DNA from: Clostridia bacterium
GTDB lineage: Bacteria; Bacillota; Clostridia; Oscillospirales; Acutalibacteraceae
NCBI GenBank assembly: GCA_017507805.1
Contig: JAFWAC010000001.1
Coordinates: 87,695 to 135,075, forward strand
Reading direction: 5' to 3'
DNA length: 47,381 nucleotides
The notes beneath the pieces were generated by a model. The model searched no databases. It was not told where the DNA came from and saw only the letters and a list, made by a program, of their open reading frames with translations. Positions 1 to 8,716 of this stretch are shown here, one piece after another. A program made the position numbers and the translations under genes. Each line of letters opens with the position of its first letter. The stretch's first letter is position 1.

Positions 1-1
1 G

Positions 2-619
2 GCAGAGCTTTTCCGCGATTTGGGTGTGGATACCATTGTCAACGGCGGTCAGACAATGAACCCCAGCACAGACGATATATTGAAGGCTATCGAAGCTACT
101 CCTGCCGAGACGGTCTTTGTGCTTCCGAATAATAAGAATATCATAATGGCGGCTGAGCAGACAATCCCGATAAGCACACGCAAGGTTATCGTGCTTCACA
201 CACGCACAATTCCGCAGGGTATCACCGCGATGCTCAATTTTGATCCCGATGCCGAGGCGGAGGCTAATGCCATCGCGATGGAGCGCGCCGCAGAGCAGAT
301 TACCACAGGTCAGATAACCTTTGCTGCAAGAGACTCTGAGTTTGACGGTCACAGCATTAAAAAGGGTGAGCTTATGGCGCTGCTCGGAGGTAAAATCACC
401 TTTGTTGATACCGACCTTGAAAAGACCGTTATGAAGCTCCTGAAGCAGATGATTAAGCGCGACAGTCAATTTGTTACCGTTATCTACGGTGCAGATGTGA
501 CCGAGGAGCAGGCGGCGGCTATCGAGAGTCAAATTCAGCAAAAGTATGGTTCAAAGACAGAAATTACCGTGATTAACGGCGGTCAGCCGATATACTATTA
601 TATTATTTCCGTTGAATGA
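2..619 (+). CDS. fakA: Fatty acid kinase FakA (DAK2/YloV family), 3' part only
   Basis: The reading frame is open from base 2 and the N-terminal part lies outside the window; about 205 C-terminal residues are visible. The stretch VNGGQTMNPSTDDIL is a hallmark of the YloV/FakA family. FakA uses ATP to phosphorylate fatty acids carried by FakB, feeding exogenous fatty acids into phospholipid synthesis; the DAK2 kinase domain is N-terminal and therefore not visible. What remains is the conserved C-terminal regulatory/FakB-interaction region, ending in VINGGQPIYYYIISVE. The TGA stop is 11 nt before the chosen recG start, suggesting co-transcription. The family call is firm; kinase integrity cannot be judged here. 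Confidence 0.88.
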   Translation, partial: AELFRDLGVDTIVNGGQTMNPSTDDILKAIEATPAETVFVLPNNKNIIMAAEQTIPISTRKVIVLHTRTIPQGITAMLNFDPDAEAEANAIAMERAAEQITTGQITFAARDSEFDGHSIKKGELMALLGGKITFVDTDLEKTVMKLLKQMIKRDSQFVTVIYGADVTEEQAAAIESQIQQKYGSKTEITVINGGQPIYYYIISVE

Positions 620-629
620 GGTGTTTTCC

Positions 630-2654
630 ATGATGACAGCTTCCACCGATATTCAGTATCTCAAGGGTGTTGGTGAAAAAAGGGCTGTTGTTCTTAAATC
701 TAAGGGCATCGATACTGTCGGTGCCCTTTTGCGTTTTTATCCCCGTGCCTATCTCGATTGGACTGACAGGGTGAAAATCGCAGAAGCGCCCTTTTATCAC
801 GAGTGCTGTATAAGGGCAAAAATCATCACCCCGATTGAGGAAAGCAAGAAAAAAGCGGGAATGGTGATTTACAGATTTATTATCGAGGACGATACCGACA
901 GGGCAGAAATTGTGATTTTCAATCAGCGCTTTTTGGCGCAAAGGCTCCGCGAGGGCAGAGAATATCTTTTTTACGGCAAGATAACAGGCAGCTTTATTAT
1001 GCGGCAGATAAGCTCCCCCTTGATAATGGAGACGGGCTTCAGCGGTATACAGCCTATTTACCCTGCAAGTCAGAGCCTTTCCTCAAAAGCTACCGAAACC
1101 CTTGTGCGCAATGCCATTTCGGCATCAGGCTTACCCGAAACACTGCCCGATGAAATCCGCGAGCGAAACGGGCTTTGTGACATCAAGTATGCCATAGAGA
1201 ACATTCATTTCCCCAAAACCCCCGAAGCCCTTGAAAGGGCAAAAAACCGCCTTGTTTTTGAGGAGCTTTTCATCCTGCAGGCAGGACTTTCCTTTCTTAA
1301 AAAGCACTCGCGCGGCAAGGCAGGCTGTGGGATACAAAACAGCTTTTTTGAGGAGTTTCAGCAAACCCTGCCCTTTTCGCTGACGGCGGCGCAAAAAAGG
1401 GTTGCAAGAGAATGCTTTGAGGATATGTCCTCGGGCAGACCGATGAACAGACTGATACAAGGAGATGTGGGAAGCGGTAAGACCGCCGTTGCGGCAGCCC
1501 TTATGTTTGCGGCGGCAAAAAACGGATTTCAGTCTGCCTTGATGGCACCCACCGAAATTCTTGCCGAACAGCATTTTAAAACCCTTTGCGCTATTACCGA
1601 AAACAGCGGTATAACCTGTAAGCTGCTTACAGGCTCGCTGACAAAAAAGCAAAAGACTATCATAAAAACCGAGCTTTCAGAGGGTGAAATTGATGTTATT
1701 GTGGGTACACACGCCCTTTTGAGCGATGATGTTAATTTTAAAGATTTAGGGCTTGTCATAACAGACGAACAGCACCGCTTTGGTGTAGCACAGAGAAGCC
1801 GTCTTTCATCAAAGGGGGAAAATCCGCATACACTTGTTATGTCGGCAACACCCATTCCAAGAACATTGGGGCTTATAATCTACGGCGACCTTGATATAAG
1901 TGTGATAGACGAGTATCCCAAGGGCAGACAGCTTATTGATACATACTGTGTTGACAGCTCTTACAGACAAAGGATTTATAATTACATTAAAAAATTCCTG
2001 AACGAGGGCAGGCAGGCTTACATCGTCTGCCCCTTGGTTGAGGAAAACGAAATGATGGATATAACCCCTGCAACCGAATATTACCAAAGGCTTTGCGAGG
2101 GTGAGTTTAAAAATTATTCTGTGGGACTGCTTCACGGAAAAATGCCTGCCAAGGAAAAGGACCGCGTGATGCGCAGCTTCTCTGAGGGGGAGATACAGCT
2201 TCTTGTTGCCACCACCGTTATAGAGGTTGGTATCGATGTGCCCAACGCAGTGGTAATGGTGATAGAAAATGCCGAGCGCTTCGGGCTTTCACAGCTACAT
2301 CAGCTAAGGGGCAGAATTGGCAGAGGCAAATATAAATCAAGCTGTGTTTTAATTTCGGACAGCAAGGCGCGCGACACCAAAAAAAGATTGGAAATCATTA
2401 AAAAAAGCTGTGACGGCTTCAAAATTGCCGATGCCGATTTGGAGCTACGCGGCCCGGGCGATTTTTTGGGCTCGCGTCAGCACGGACTTCCCGATATGAA
2501 AATAGCCGACCTTTTTGCAAACCGCGATGTTTTGCGGCTGGCGGGTAATGAGGTTAATCGGCTTATAGCAGACGACCCGCGGCTTCAAAATCCGCAAAAT
2601 GCCGGCTTAAGGGCGGAAATTTCTGCCCTTTATAAAAAGCTTAATAGTAATTGA
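630..2654 (+). CDS. recG: ATP-dependent DNA helicase RecG
   Basis: 674 aa from ATG 630, close to the usual RecG length. This start is preferred because TGAGGTG at 617-623 sits 6 nt upstream; an upstream TTG at 612 has no ribosome binding site. Order of parts: N-terminal wedge/OB-fold region (LKGVGEKRA, a helix-hairpin-helix-like start, then about residues 50-160), Walker A GDVGSGKT near residue 280, the RecG-type DEQHRFG box, MSATPIPRT, and helicase-C motifs ending in QLRGRIGRG. RecG remodels stalled replication forks and branched recombination intermediates in the cytoplasm. The order fakA-recG is common in Firmicutes. Nothing looks broken. Confidence 0.97.
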   Translation: MMTASTDIQYLKGVGEKRAVVLKSKGIDTVGALLRFYPRAYLDWTDRVKIAEAPFYHECCIRAKIITPIEESKKKAGMVIYRFIIEDDTDRAEIVIFNQRFLAQRLREGREYLFYGKITGSFIMRQISSPLIMETGFSGIQPIYPASQSLSSKATETLVRNAISASGLPETLPDEIRERNGLCDIKYAIENIHFPKTPEALERAKNRLVFEELFILQAGLSFLKKHSRGKAGCGIQNSFFEEFQQTLPFSLTAAQKRVARECFEDMSSGRPMNRLIQGDVGSGKTAVAAALMFAAAKNGFQSALMAPTEILAEQHFKTLCAITENSGITCKLLTGSLTKKQKTIIKTELSEGEIDVIVGTHALLSDDVNFKDLGLVITDEQHRFGVAQRSRLSSKGENPHTLVMSATPIPRTLGLIIYGDLDISVIDEYPKGRQLIDTYCVDSSYRQRIYNYIKKFLNEGRQAYIVCPLVEENEMMDITPATEYYQRLCEGEFKNYSVGLLHGKMPAKEKDRVMRSFSEGEIQLLVATTVIEVGIDVPNAVVMVIENAERFGLSQLHQLRGRIGRGKYKSSCVLISDSKARDTKKRLEIIKKSCDGFKIADADLELRGPGDFLGSRQHGLPDMKIADLFANRDVLRLAGNEVNRLIADDPRLQNPQNAGLRAEISALYKKLNSN

Positions 2655-2663
2655 GGTGCTTTT

Positions 2664-3158
2664 ATGTTCAAAGAAATATCTGCAAAGGAAATAAAGGATA
2701 ATCTTATTAAGGCAATTTCCGAGGAATGGATGCTCGTTTCTGCAGGAGACCAAAAGGGCTATAATATGATGACCGCTTCCTGGGGCTTTGCAGGTGAAAT
2801 GTGGGGTAACGACTCTGTTATCGCAATGATAAGGCCTCAGAGATACACAATGGAGTTTGTCGATAAGAGCGATTATTTCACACTTAGCTTTTATGGGGAT
2901 AATAAGGAAATTCACAAGATTTGCGGCTCAAAATCAGGCAGAGAGGTTGACAAAACCGCCCTCACGGGGCTTTCACCTGTTTTTTCGGACGGCACCGTTT
3001 ATTTTGAGCAGGCAAGAATGGTTTTAATCTGCAAAAAGCAGTATGTGGGAAGCATCACCGAGGAGGGCTTTACCGATAAGGAGCCGCTTAGGTGGTATGC
3101 GGAAAAGGATTTCCACAAAATGATAATCGGAAAAATAGAAAAGGTTTTGATTAAATGA
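2664..3158 (+). CDS. Flavin reductase-like / FMN-binding split-barrel protein
   Basis: 164 aa with a GAGGTG ribosome binding site just before ATG 2664, 9 nt after recG. The sequence MLVSAGDQKGYNMMTASWG followed by VIAMIRPQRYTMEFV and a late KMIIGKIEKV is the pattern of the flavin reductase-like (FMN-binding split barrel) family. Such proteins bind FMN and can reduce free flavin or act as small oxidoreductases; the true substrate is unknown. No signal peptide or membrane segment, so cytoplasmic. It overlaps the next gene by 4 nt (ATGA), implying translational coupling. The family call is fairly safe; the specific activity is not known. Confidence 0.8.
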   Translation: MFKEISAKEIKDNLIKAISEEWMLVSAGDQKGYNMMTASWGFAGEMWGNDSVIAMIRPQRYTMEFVDKSDYFTLSFYGDNKEIHKICGSKSGREVDKTALTGLSPVFSDGTVYFEQARMVLICKKQYVGSITEEGFTDKEPLRWYAEKDFHKMIIGKIEKVLIK

Positions 3159-3703
3159 GGCTACTAATCGCATCTGATATACACGGCTCGGCTTATTACT
3201 GCAAGATGCTTGCCGATACCTTTGTTAAAGAAAATGCCGACCGTTTGCTGTTGCTTGGAGATATTCTTTACCACGGGCCGCGCAACGACCTGCCGAAGGA
3301 TTATTCTCCCAAAGCGGTTATAGAAATTTTAAACGGCTTGAAGGATAAAATTTTCTGTGTGCGCGGAAACTGCGATACCGAGGTTGACCAGATGGTTTTA
3401 CAGTTTCCGATTTTGGCTGATTATTGCATTTTGCCTGTTGGCGGGAAAATCATTTATGCTACACACGGTCACAGCTATAACTGTGATAACCTGCCGCCTC
3501 TGCAAAAGGGGGATGTGTTGCTTCACGGTCACACACATATACCGATTTGCGACCAAAAGGAAAATTACACCTATATAAACCCGGGCTCGGTTTCCATTCC
3601 AAAAGAAAACAGCCCTCACAGCTTTATGCTGTTGGAGGACTGCAAGCTATTATGGAAAAATCTTGAAAACGGTGAAATATATAACCAATTAATTATTCAG
3701 TAA
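3155..3703 (+). CDS. yfcE: YfcE/MJ0936-family metallophosphodiesterase
   Basis: 182 aa. The calcineurin-like metal site is readable in order: SDIHG (D-x-H, residues 8-10), LLLGDILYHGPRN, VRGNCD, THGHS and HGHTHIP. The GDxxxxGPRN and GNCDxEVDQ spacing is typical of the YfcE group, which hydrolyses model phosphodiesters with Mn; the physiological substrate is not settled. The start codon overlaps the upstream stop (ATGA at 3155-3158). The 3' end overlaps the convergent pseudouridine synthase gene by 15 nt (3689-3703), leaving no room for a separate terminator. Confidence 0.9.
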   Translation: MRLLIASDIHGSAYYCKMLADTFVKENADRLLLLGDILYHGPRNDLPKDYSPKAVIEILNGLKDKIFCVRGNCDTEVDQMVLQFPILADYCILPVGGKIIYATHGHSYNCDNLPPLQKGDVLLHGHTHIPICDQKENYTYINPGSVSIPKENSPHSFMLLEDCKLLWKNLENGEIYNQLIIQ

Positions 3704-4666
3704 CCGTTTATAGCCGTCACCGAAAAGCTTTTCGGCAAACCACACACTGCTCACGGTGAATTTTTTGCCCGAAAGGTAGTTTAAAATTCCTGCATCGGTT
3801 TTAAAATCAAATTTTAAGCTGTAGGAGTAAAGCGCCTGCTTGTCAAAGCCGAGCTTCTTATCGTCCGACTTGCTGTATTTCCCCTCACCCAAAAGGGGAT
3901 GCCCGATTGCCGCCATGTGGGCGCGGATTTGGTGTGTTCTGCCGGTAAGCAGTTCGATTTCCAAGAGGGAAAGCCCGTTTCGGCTTTCAAGCACAGTGTA
4001 TTTTGTTTGCACCGATTTTGAATTTTCGTTTCGGTTTTTGGACATAAAGACGCGGTTTTGGTCCTCGTCCTTTTCGAGGAAGCCCTCAAGCAGTGCAGTT
4101 TTCTTTTTTGGCACGCCGTGAACAACCGCTAAATACCGCTTGTCAAGCTCGCGGTCCTTGATTTTGTCACAAAGAATACGCAAAGCCTCGGCATTTTTTG
4201 CCGCGATTACAATTCCGCCTGTATTGCGGTCAATTCGGTTGGCAAGGGCGGGACGGAAGCTGTTTTCGTTCTTGGGGTCATATTCACCCTTTTTGTAAAG
4301 GTAGTGCTGTATTCGGGCGATGAGGGTGTTGGTGTACTCGTTTTTATCGGGGTGAACAAGCAAGCCCTGCCGCTTGTCAGCCAATAAAATATTTTCATCC
4401 TCATAAACAATGTCAAGGGTTGCCGGCGCCGAAAGAAAGTCATAAAGAGGGGTGACCTCGGCAAAAAACTCGTCCTTGATGTAGGCGGTGACGGTGTCAC
4501 CCTCCTTGAGACGGGTGCTTATCTCGGCGCGCTTGCCGTTTACCTTTATGTGCTTTGTGCGGATGTACTTGAACATCAGCGAGGTCGGCAATGCCGGACA
4601 GCTTTTGCTTAAAAACTTATCAAGACGCATTGAAGCATCGTTTTTTGTGATTACAAATTCTTTCAT
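3689..4666 (-). CDS. RluA-family 23S rRNA pseudouridine synthase
   Basis: 325 aa. An N-terminal S4 RNA-binding domain (about residues 10-65, MRLDKFLSK...KHIKVNGKRAE) is followed by the RluA catalytic domain. The catalytic block reads NRIDRNTGGIVIAAK, with the Asp of RID as the predicted nucleophile; the family consensus is RLDxxTSG, so the Gly-Gly is a mild variation. Later motifs LLTGRTHQIRAHMA and GHPLLGE are diagnostic. It isomerises uridine to pseudouridine, most likely in 23S rRNA (RluC/RluD-like); the exact site cannot be told. AAGGAG precedes the ATG on the minus strand. It is divergent from radC and convergent with yfcE. Confidence 0.92.
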   Translation of the reverse strand: MKEFVITKNDASMRLDKFLSKSCPALPTSLMFKYIRTKHIKVNGKRAEISTRLKEGDTVTAYIKDEFFAEVTPLYDFLSAPATLDIVYEDENILLADKRQGLLVHPDKNEYTNTLIARIQHYLYKKGEYDPKNENSFRPALANRIDRNTGGIVIAAKNAEALRILCDKIKDRELDKRYLAVVHGVPKKKTALLEGFLEKDEDQNRVFMSKNRNENSKSVQTKYTVLESRNGLSLLEIELLTGRTHQIRAHMAAIGHPLLGEGKYSKSDDKKLGFDKQALYSYSLKFDFKTDAGILNYLSGKKFTVSSVWFAEKLFGDGYKRLLNN

Positions 4667-4725
4667 CTTTTCTCCTTGGGACTAAAAATTAAAAATATAG
4701 ATAATAAATGAAAAGGACAGGAAAT

Positions 4726-5436
4726 ATGCCGGAAAATTTACATAAAGACCATCGTCAGAGAATGGTTAAGGAATTTTTGAGCAAGGGTATTGAAAACGGC
4801 ACACCGCCTCATAAAATAATGGAAATGCTTTTGTTTTACAGTATCCCCAGAAAGGATACAAACGAGATTGCTCACAGACTTATCAACCGCTTTAAAAGCT
4901 TTTCGGGTGTTTTTGATGCCGATATAGAGGAGCTTATGCAGGTTGAGGGTGTGGGTGAGCGCACCGCCGTCTTTTTAAAGCTGATTTCAACCGCCTCAAG
5001 GCAGTATCTCAGCGACCAATACAAGCCCAAGGATTTAATCAGCGATAATATGAGCAGGGTGTGCAATTATATTATGGGAAGGTATACGGGATATACCAAA
5101 GAGGCATTTGCCGTGACCACCTTTGACAGAAGCGGTAAGCTGATAAAATTCGATATGCTCGGACAGGGCGATGTCGATGCGGTTAATGTCTCGATAAGAG
5201 AGATTATCGAGCTTGTGATAAAAAGAAATGCCACGGCAGTAATTCTTTCGCACAATCATCCGGACGGCTTTGCCATTCCCAGCGAATCAGACAAGAAAAT
5301 GACACAGCGCATTTGCGGCGTGCTGAACAATATAAGGGTGAAGCTTATCGACCACATCGTAATTTCGGACGGGGATTATGTTTCGATGTGGCAGACCGAG
5401 GCTGACCGTTGGGTTTTTAATCCCGAAAAGGAATAA
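4726..5436 (+). CDS. radC: RadC-family JAB/MPN-domain protein
   Basis: 236 aa from ATG 4726 (AGGACAGGAAAT just upstream); an ATG at 4708 would add six residues but lacks a ribosome binding site. An N-terminal helix-hairpin-helix region (VEGVGERTAVFLKLI, about residues 80-95) precedes the MPN domain. The JAMM metal motif is intact: SHNHPDGFAIPSESD gives H-x-H-x7-S-x2-D. Despite its name, RadC has no proven repair activity; a metallo-isopeptidase-like or DNA-related role is assumed. It shares a short divergent region (4667-4725) with the pseudouridine synthase and is convergent with the response regulator, 14 nt apart. Confidence 0.93.
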   Translation: MPENLHKDHRQRMVKEFLSKGIENGTPPHKIMEMLLFYSIPRKDTNEIAHRLINRFKSFSGVFDADIEELMQVEGVGERTAVFLKLISTASRQYLSDQYKPKDLISDNMSRVCNYIMGRYTGYTKEAFAVTTFDRSGKLIKFDMLGQGDVDAVNVSIREIIELVIKRNATAVILSHNHPDGFAIPSESDKKMTQRICGVLNNIRVKLIDHIVISDGDYVSMWQTEADRWVFNPEKE

Positions 5437-5450
5437 AAAGCCTTGCTCCT

Positions 5451-6158
5451 TTAAGTGCTGACTTGGTTTTCTGCCGCGCGGTAGCCGATACCGTTTTCGG
5501 TCAGTATATATTCGGGGCGCAGGGGGTCGGCTTCAAGCTTTCTGCGCAGATTTGTCATATTAACCCGCAGTATACCGGTGTCACCGCCCACCTGCGGTCC
5601 CCAGACAGAGCGCATTATATAATCATAGGTCAATACCTTTCCGGCATTTTTGCAAAGCAGTGAAAGGATTTTAAATTCGTTTTTCGTAAGATGAATACGC
5701 TCGCCCTTCAGGTAAACATTATGGGCTTCGTGCTCAACCCGCAGACCGCTGTTTTCATAGCAGCCCTCCGCCGCTGTCAGGGCAACGGTGTTAAGGGCTG
5801 AAATGCGCCGCAGATAAGCCTTTATTTTTGAAAGCAGCTCGCCCGAAAAAAAGGGCTTTCTTATATAATCGTCTGCTCCGGCATCCAGAATGCTCACAGC
5901 CGCAAGCTCGGTGGAATTTTCGGAAAGGGCGATGATATAGCAATCGCTCCACTCCCTGACAGAGCTTATAAAGGCAATGCCCTCTTTTTTTGGAAAAAGG
6001 GGGTCGATTATAACAATATCGGGGTTGTTTGCCGTCACAAGGGAATAGCCCTCGCTGATACCATGCGCCGAAAGAAGCTCATAGGTATTGCCGAGAAGCC
6101 CTTTAAGCAGGCGCTCGGTGCGGCGGTCGGAATCAATTATAATAATTTTATTTTTCAT
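5451..6158 (-). CDS. Orphan OmpR/KdpE-like response regulator
   Basis: 235 aa. Receiver domain (1-120): acidic pocket D9 and D11, phospho-acceptor D52 (VIIDPLFPKKEG), S79 in place of the common Thr, and K101 (RKPF). C-terminal winged helix (about 135-230) with LTKNEFKILSLLCKNAGKVLTYDYIMRSVWG and VNMTNLRRKLE. Receiver wording (FISSVREWSDCYIIALSE, LDAGADDYIRKPF) is closest in my memory to KdpE. No histidine kinase or kdp genes are adjacent, so the partner kinase and target genes are unknown. The start has no Shine-Dalgarno sequence and lies very close to the predicted promoter (see promoter entry). Confidence 0.92.
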   Translation of the reverse strand: MKNKIIIIDSDRRTERLLKGLLGNTYELLSAHGISEGYSLVTANNPDIVIIDPLFPKKEGIAFISSVREWSDCYIIALSENSTELAAVSILDAGADDYIRKPFFSGELLSKIKAYLRRISALNTVALTAAEGCYENSGLRVEHEAHNVYLKGERIHLTKNEFKILSLLCKNAGKVLTYDYIMRSVWGPQVGGDTGILRVNMTNLRRKLEADPLRPEYILTENGIGYRAAENQVST

Positions 6159-6167
6159 AATGCTTTA

Positions 6168-6196
6168 AGTATAACCCATTGTTAAGAAACTGTCAA
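6168..6196 (-). promoter_or_regulatory. Sigma-A promoter of the response regulator gene, near-leaderless
   Basis: On the minus strand TTGACA (6196-6191), a 17-nt spacer and TATACT (6173-6168) form a near-consensus promoter. Transcription would start around 6160-6161 and the initiation codon begins at 6158, so the 5' leader would be only a few nucleotides. No ribosome binding site is present, consistent with leaderless translation. Confidence 0.7.
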
Positions 6197-6200
6197 GAAA
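6181..6200. promoter_or_regulatory. Possible OmpR-family operator (11-bp-spaced direct repeat)
   Basis: GTTAAGAAA at 6181-6189 is repeated as GTCAAGAAA at 6192-6200, one helical turn (11 bp) apart. OmpR/PhoB-type winged-helix regulators typically bind two direct half-sites at 11-bp spacing. The repeat overlaps the -35 element of the regulator's own promoter, so autoregulation is a reasonable inference, not shown. Confidence 0.4.
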
Positions 6201-6295
6201 AAGGAAATTGGAAGAAACTCCAATTAAAATATTGGCGGAATTGATTACAAACTGACCTGTCTGTGCATAATAGTTTTAAAACCAAACTTTAATGC

Positions 6296-6325
6296 TTGAC
6301 AAGTGTATGTAAATAATTGTAAAAT
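6296..6325 (+). promoter_or_regulatory. Sigma-A promoter for the rnj-rplI-dnaB-tilS-hpt-ftsH operon
   Basis: TTGACA at 6296-6301, an 18-nt spacer and TAAAAT at 6320-6325. Expected start near 6332, giving a leader of about 70 nt that ends in GGAGGAAA (6388-6395), 8 nt before the rnj ATG. The genes downstream are closely spaced and same-stranded up to the terminator at 13825-13855. Confidence 0.7.
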
Positions 6326-6403
6326 AAAATGATAAACTGAAACTTTTTATATCTTGGGTGTGAGATATATTACATATAAATATTTACGGAGGAAATTTTT
6401 TTA

Positions 6404-8242
6404 ATGAATGAAACACCTATAAAGAAAAAAACCGCAGAAAAGGAGAATTTTCAAAAGAAAAGAACAACCGGCAAGCCTTCGGCTTCGGGTAAAAAGAGCT
6501 ACGGCACAGGCAGAACGGCACAGGCAAAGAGCTCTAAAGCTCCTGCGCCCCGCAAAAGGACATATAACAAGCCTGCTCCCCCTAAAAAGCCGATAAGGAT
6601 TATACCGCTTGGCGGTCTTGGAGAAATCGGAAAAAATATCACCCTTTATGAGTATGAGGGGGATATGCTTCTTGTCGATTGCGGAATGTCCTTCCCCGAT
6701 GAGGAAATGCCGGGTATTGATATTGTAATCCCCGATTTTTCCTACATTCTGGAAAACAAGGAAAAGATTAAGGGCTTGGTTGTCACCCACGGTCATGAGG
6801 ACCACATCGGCGCAATTCCCTATTTGCTCCAGCACTTCAATGTCCCGATTTATGCCACAAGGCTTACAATCGGGCTTATCGAGGGCAAGCTTAAGGAGCA
6901 TAAGCTTTTGTCGGATGCAAACCTTAACACGGTAAATCCGGGCGAAAAGAGGGATTTCGGCAGGTTCACGGTCGATTTCATCCATGTCAACCACTCAATT
7001 CCCGATGCGGTCGGCTTTGCCATAACCTGCCCTGCAGGTACGGTTGTGCACACGGGCGATTTTAAGATTGATACCACCCCCATTGACGAATATGTTATAG
7101 ATATCGGTCGCTTTGCCGAGTACGGTAAAAACGGGGTTCTTGCGCTTTTGGCAGACTCCACCAATGCCGAGCGTCCGGGCTACACCGCCTCCGAAAAGCT
7201 GGTTGGCGGCTCCTTTTCAAATCTGTTCAACAAGGCGGAGGGGCACCGCATTATAGTTGCAACCTTTTCGTCCAACATTCACCGTATTCAGCAGATAATT
7301 GACGAGGCGGTCAACTGCCACAGAAAGGTTGCCGTTTCGGGCAGAAGTATGATAAATGTCGTAACGGTTGCGGCAGAGCTTGGGTATCTGAAGGTGCCTG
7401 ACAATGTGCTTATCGATGTTGCCGATATAAGAAGCTACGAGCCGGGCGATATTGTGATTATCACAACCGGCAGTCAGGGCGAGCCGCTTTCGGCGCTTCA
7501 CCGAATTGCCTTTTCCGACCACAAGCAGATAGATATTGCACCCGGGGATATGATTATAATATCAGCCACACCTATTCCGGGTAACGAGAAGCTTGTGAGC
7601 AAGGTAATAAATGAGCTTATGAAAAGCGGCGCTAATGTGGTTTACGAAAGAATGTACGATGTGCATGTTTCGGGACACGCCTGCCAAGAGGAATTAAAGC
7701 TGATGATGAGCATTGTGAAGCCTAAATATTTTATTCCTCTCCACGGTGAGCAGAAGCACCTGATGAAGCACGCAATGCTTGCCGAGCAGATGGGTATCCC
7801 CGAGGAAAATATCCTGATTACGGTCAACGGAAGTGTGATTGAGCTTTCCGAAAAGGAAATGAAATGCACCGAAACGGTTACCGCCGGCAGAGTTCTGGTG
7901 GACGGTTTGGGCGTTGGCGATGTCGGAAGCATTGTTTTGCGTGACCGAAAGCATCTTGCGGATGACGGTATAATCGTGGTGGCGGTTTCTATTGACCGCA
8001 TCTCTCACGAGGTGGTATCGGGTCCCGATGTGGTTTCAAGAGGCTTTGTTTATGTCAAGGAATCCGAGGAGCTTATGCGCGAGATTACCGAGCTGGTCTG
8101 CGATATTTTAGAGCGTTGCTATATGCATAATATAAGAGATTGGAATACAATAAAAACCCGTATCAAGGATGGCGTTTCAAGATTTTTGTTCACCAAAACC
8201 AAGCGCAGTCCGATGATACTCCCTGTGATTATGGATGTATAA
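6404..8242 (+). CDS. rnj: Ribonuclease J
   Basis: 612 aa. After a basic, Lys/Pro/Thr/Ser-rich extension of about 65 residues comes the beta-lactamase fold: RIIPLGGLGEIGKN, VDCGMSFPDEEMPGID, and the metal motif THGHEDHIGA (H-x-H-x-D-H). The beta-CASP part follows with LLADSTNAERPG, GSQGEPLSAL and VSGHA. RNase J combines 5'-3' exonuclease and endonuclease activity and drives mRNA decay and rRNA processing in Firmicutes. RNase J of Bacillus is about 555 residues, so the extension is extra and may bind RNA or partners. Strong ribosome binding site GGAGGAAA. It heads the operon. Confidence 0.96.
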   Translation: MNETPIKKKTAEKENFQKKRTTGKPSASGKKSYGTGRTAQAKSSKAPAPRKRTYNKPAPPKKPIRIIPLGGLGEIGKNITLYEYEGDMLLVDCGMSFPDEEMPGIDIVIPDFSYILENKEKIKGLVVTHGHEDHIGAIPYLLQHFNVPIYATRLTIGLIEGKLKEHKLLSDANLNTVNPGEKRDFGRFTVDFIHVNHSIPDAVGFAITCPAGTVVHTGDFKIDTTPIDEYVIDIGRFAEYGKNGVLALLADSTNAERPGYTASEKLVGGSFSNLFNKAEGHRIIVATFSSNIHRIQQIIDEAVNCHRKVAVSGRSMINVVTVAAELGYLKVPDNVLIDVADIRSYEPGDIVIITTGSQGEPLSALHRIAFSDHKQIDIAPGDMIIISATPIPGNEKLVSKVINELMKSGANVVYERMYDVHVSGHACQEELKLMMSIVKPKYFIPLHGEQKHLMKHAMLAEQMGIPEENILITVNGSVIELSEKEMKCTETVTAGRVLVDGLGVGDVGSIVLRDRKHLADDGIIVVAVSIDRISHEVVSGPDVVSRGFVYVKESEELMREITELVCDILERCYMHNIRDWNTIKTRIKDGVSRFLFTKTKRSPMILPVIMDV

Positions 8243-8274
8243 TTTAGTTAAAACACAGTTAAGGAGAATTTAAA

Positions 8275-8715
8275 ATGAAGGTTGTATTATTGGCAGATGT
8301 AAAGGGGCAGGGCAAAAAGGGCGAGCTTTGCAATGTTTCGGACGGCTACGCCCGTAATTTCCTGTTCCCCAAAAAGTTAGCTGTTGAGGCGGATAATGCC
8401 GCTATGAATGAGCTTAAAAACCGTGAGGAGGCAAAGGCTCACCACAAGCAGGAGGAGATAAATGCCGCGAAGGCGACCGCCTCCAAGCTTGACGGTAAAG
8501 AGGTTGTAATCAAGGCAAAGGCAGGCTCTGCCGGCAGACTTTTCGGCGCTGTCACCTCAAAGGAGATTGCCGCGCAGATAAAGCAATCCCTTGGTATAGA
8601 GATTGACCGCAAGAAAATGACCGTTGCCGATATTAAAAATTTCGGTGAATACACGGCAGAAATTAAGCTTTATCAGGGCATTGTTGCAAAGCTTACTGTA
8701 AAGGTTACGGAATGA
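8275..8715 (+). CDS. rplI: 50S ribosomal protein L9
   Basis: 146 aa, normal bL9 length. The N-terminal rRNA-binding domain is clear ([30 protein letters not shown], given here by its ends VVLLADVKG and GYARNFLFP), followed by the long connecting helix and the C-terminal domain with [25 protein letters not shown] precedes the ATG. One nucleotide separates its stop from dnaB, the standard rplI-dnaB pairing. Confidence 0.98.
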   Translation: MKVVLLADVKGQGKKGELCNVSDGYARNFLFPKKLAVEADNAAMNELKNREEAKAHHKQEEINAAKATASKLDGKEVVIKAKAGSAGRLFGAVTSKEIAAQIKQSLGIEIDRKKMTVADIKNFGEYTAEIKLYQGIVAKLTVKVTE

Positions 8716-8716
8716 T

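Noticed and set aside
5427-5452. Hairpin AAAGGA/TCCTTT between radC and the response regulator as a terminator
   Set aside because: Only 6 bp with a 14-nt loop and no T-run; too weak to call.
5451-6158. Naming the response regulator kdpE
   Set aside because: Receiver wording is KdpE-like but there are no kdpD or kdpFABC genes nearby, so no gene symbol is given.
6401-6994. A 197-codon minus-strand open frame over rnj
   Set aside because: Lies entirely opposite the conserved RNase J coding region and the sense operon promoter; no recognisable domain.
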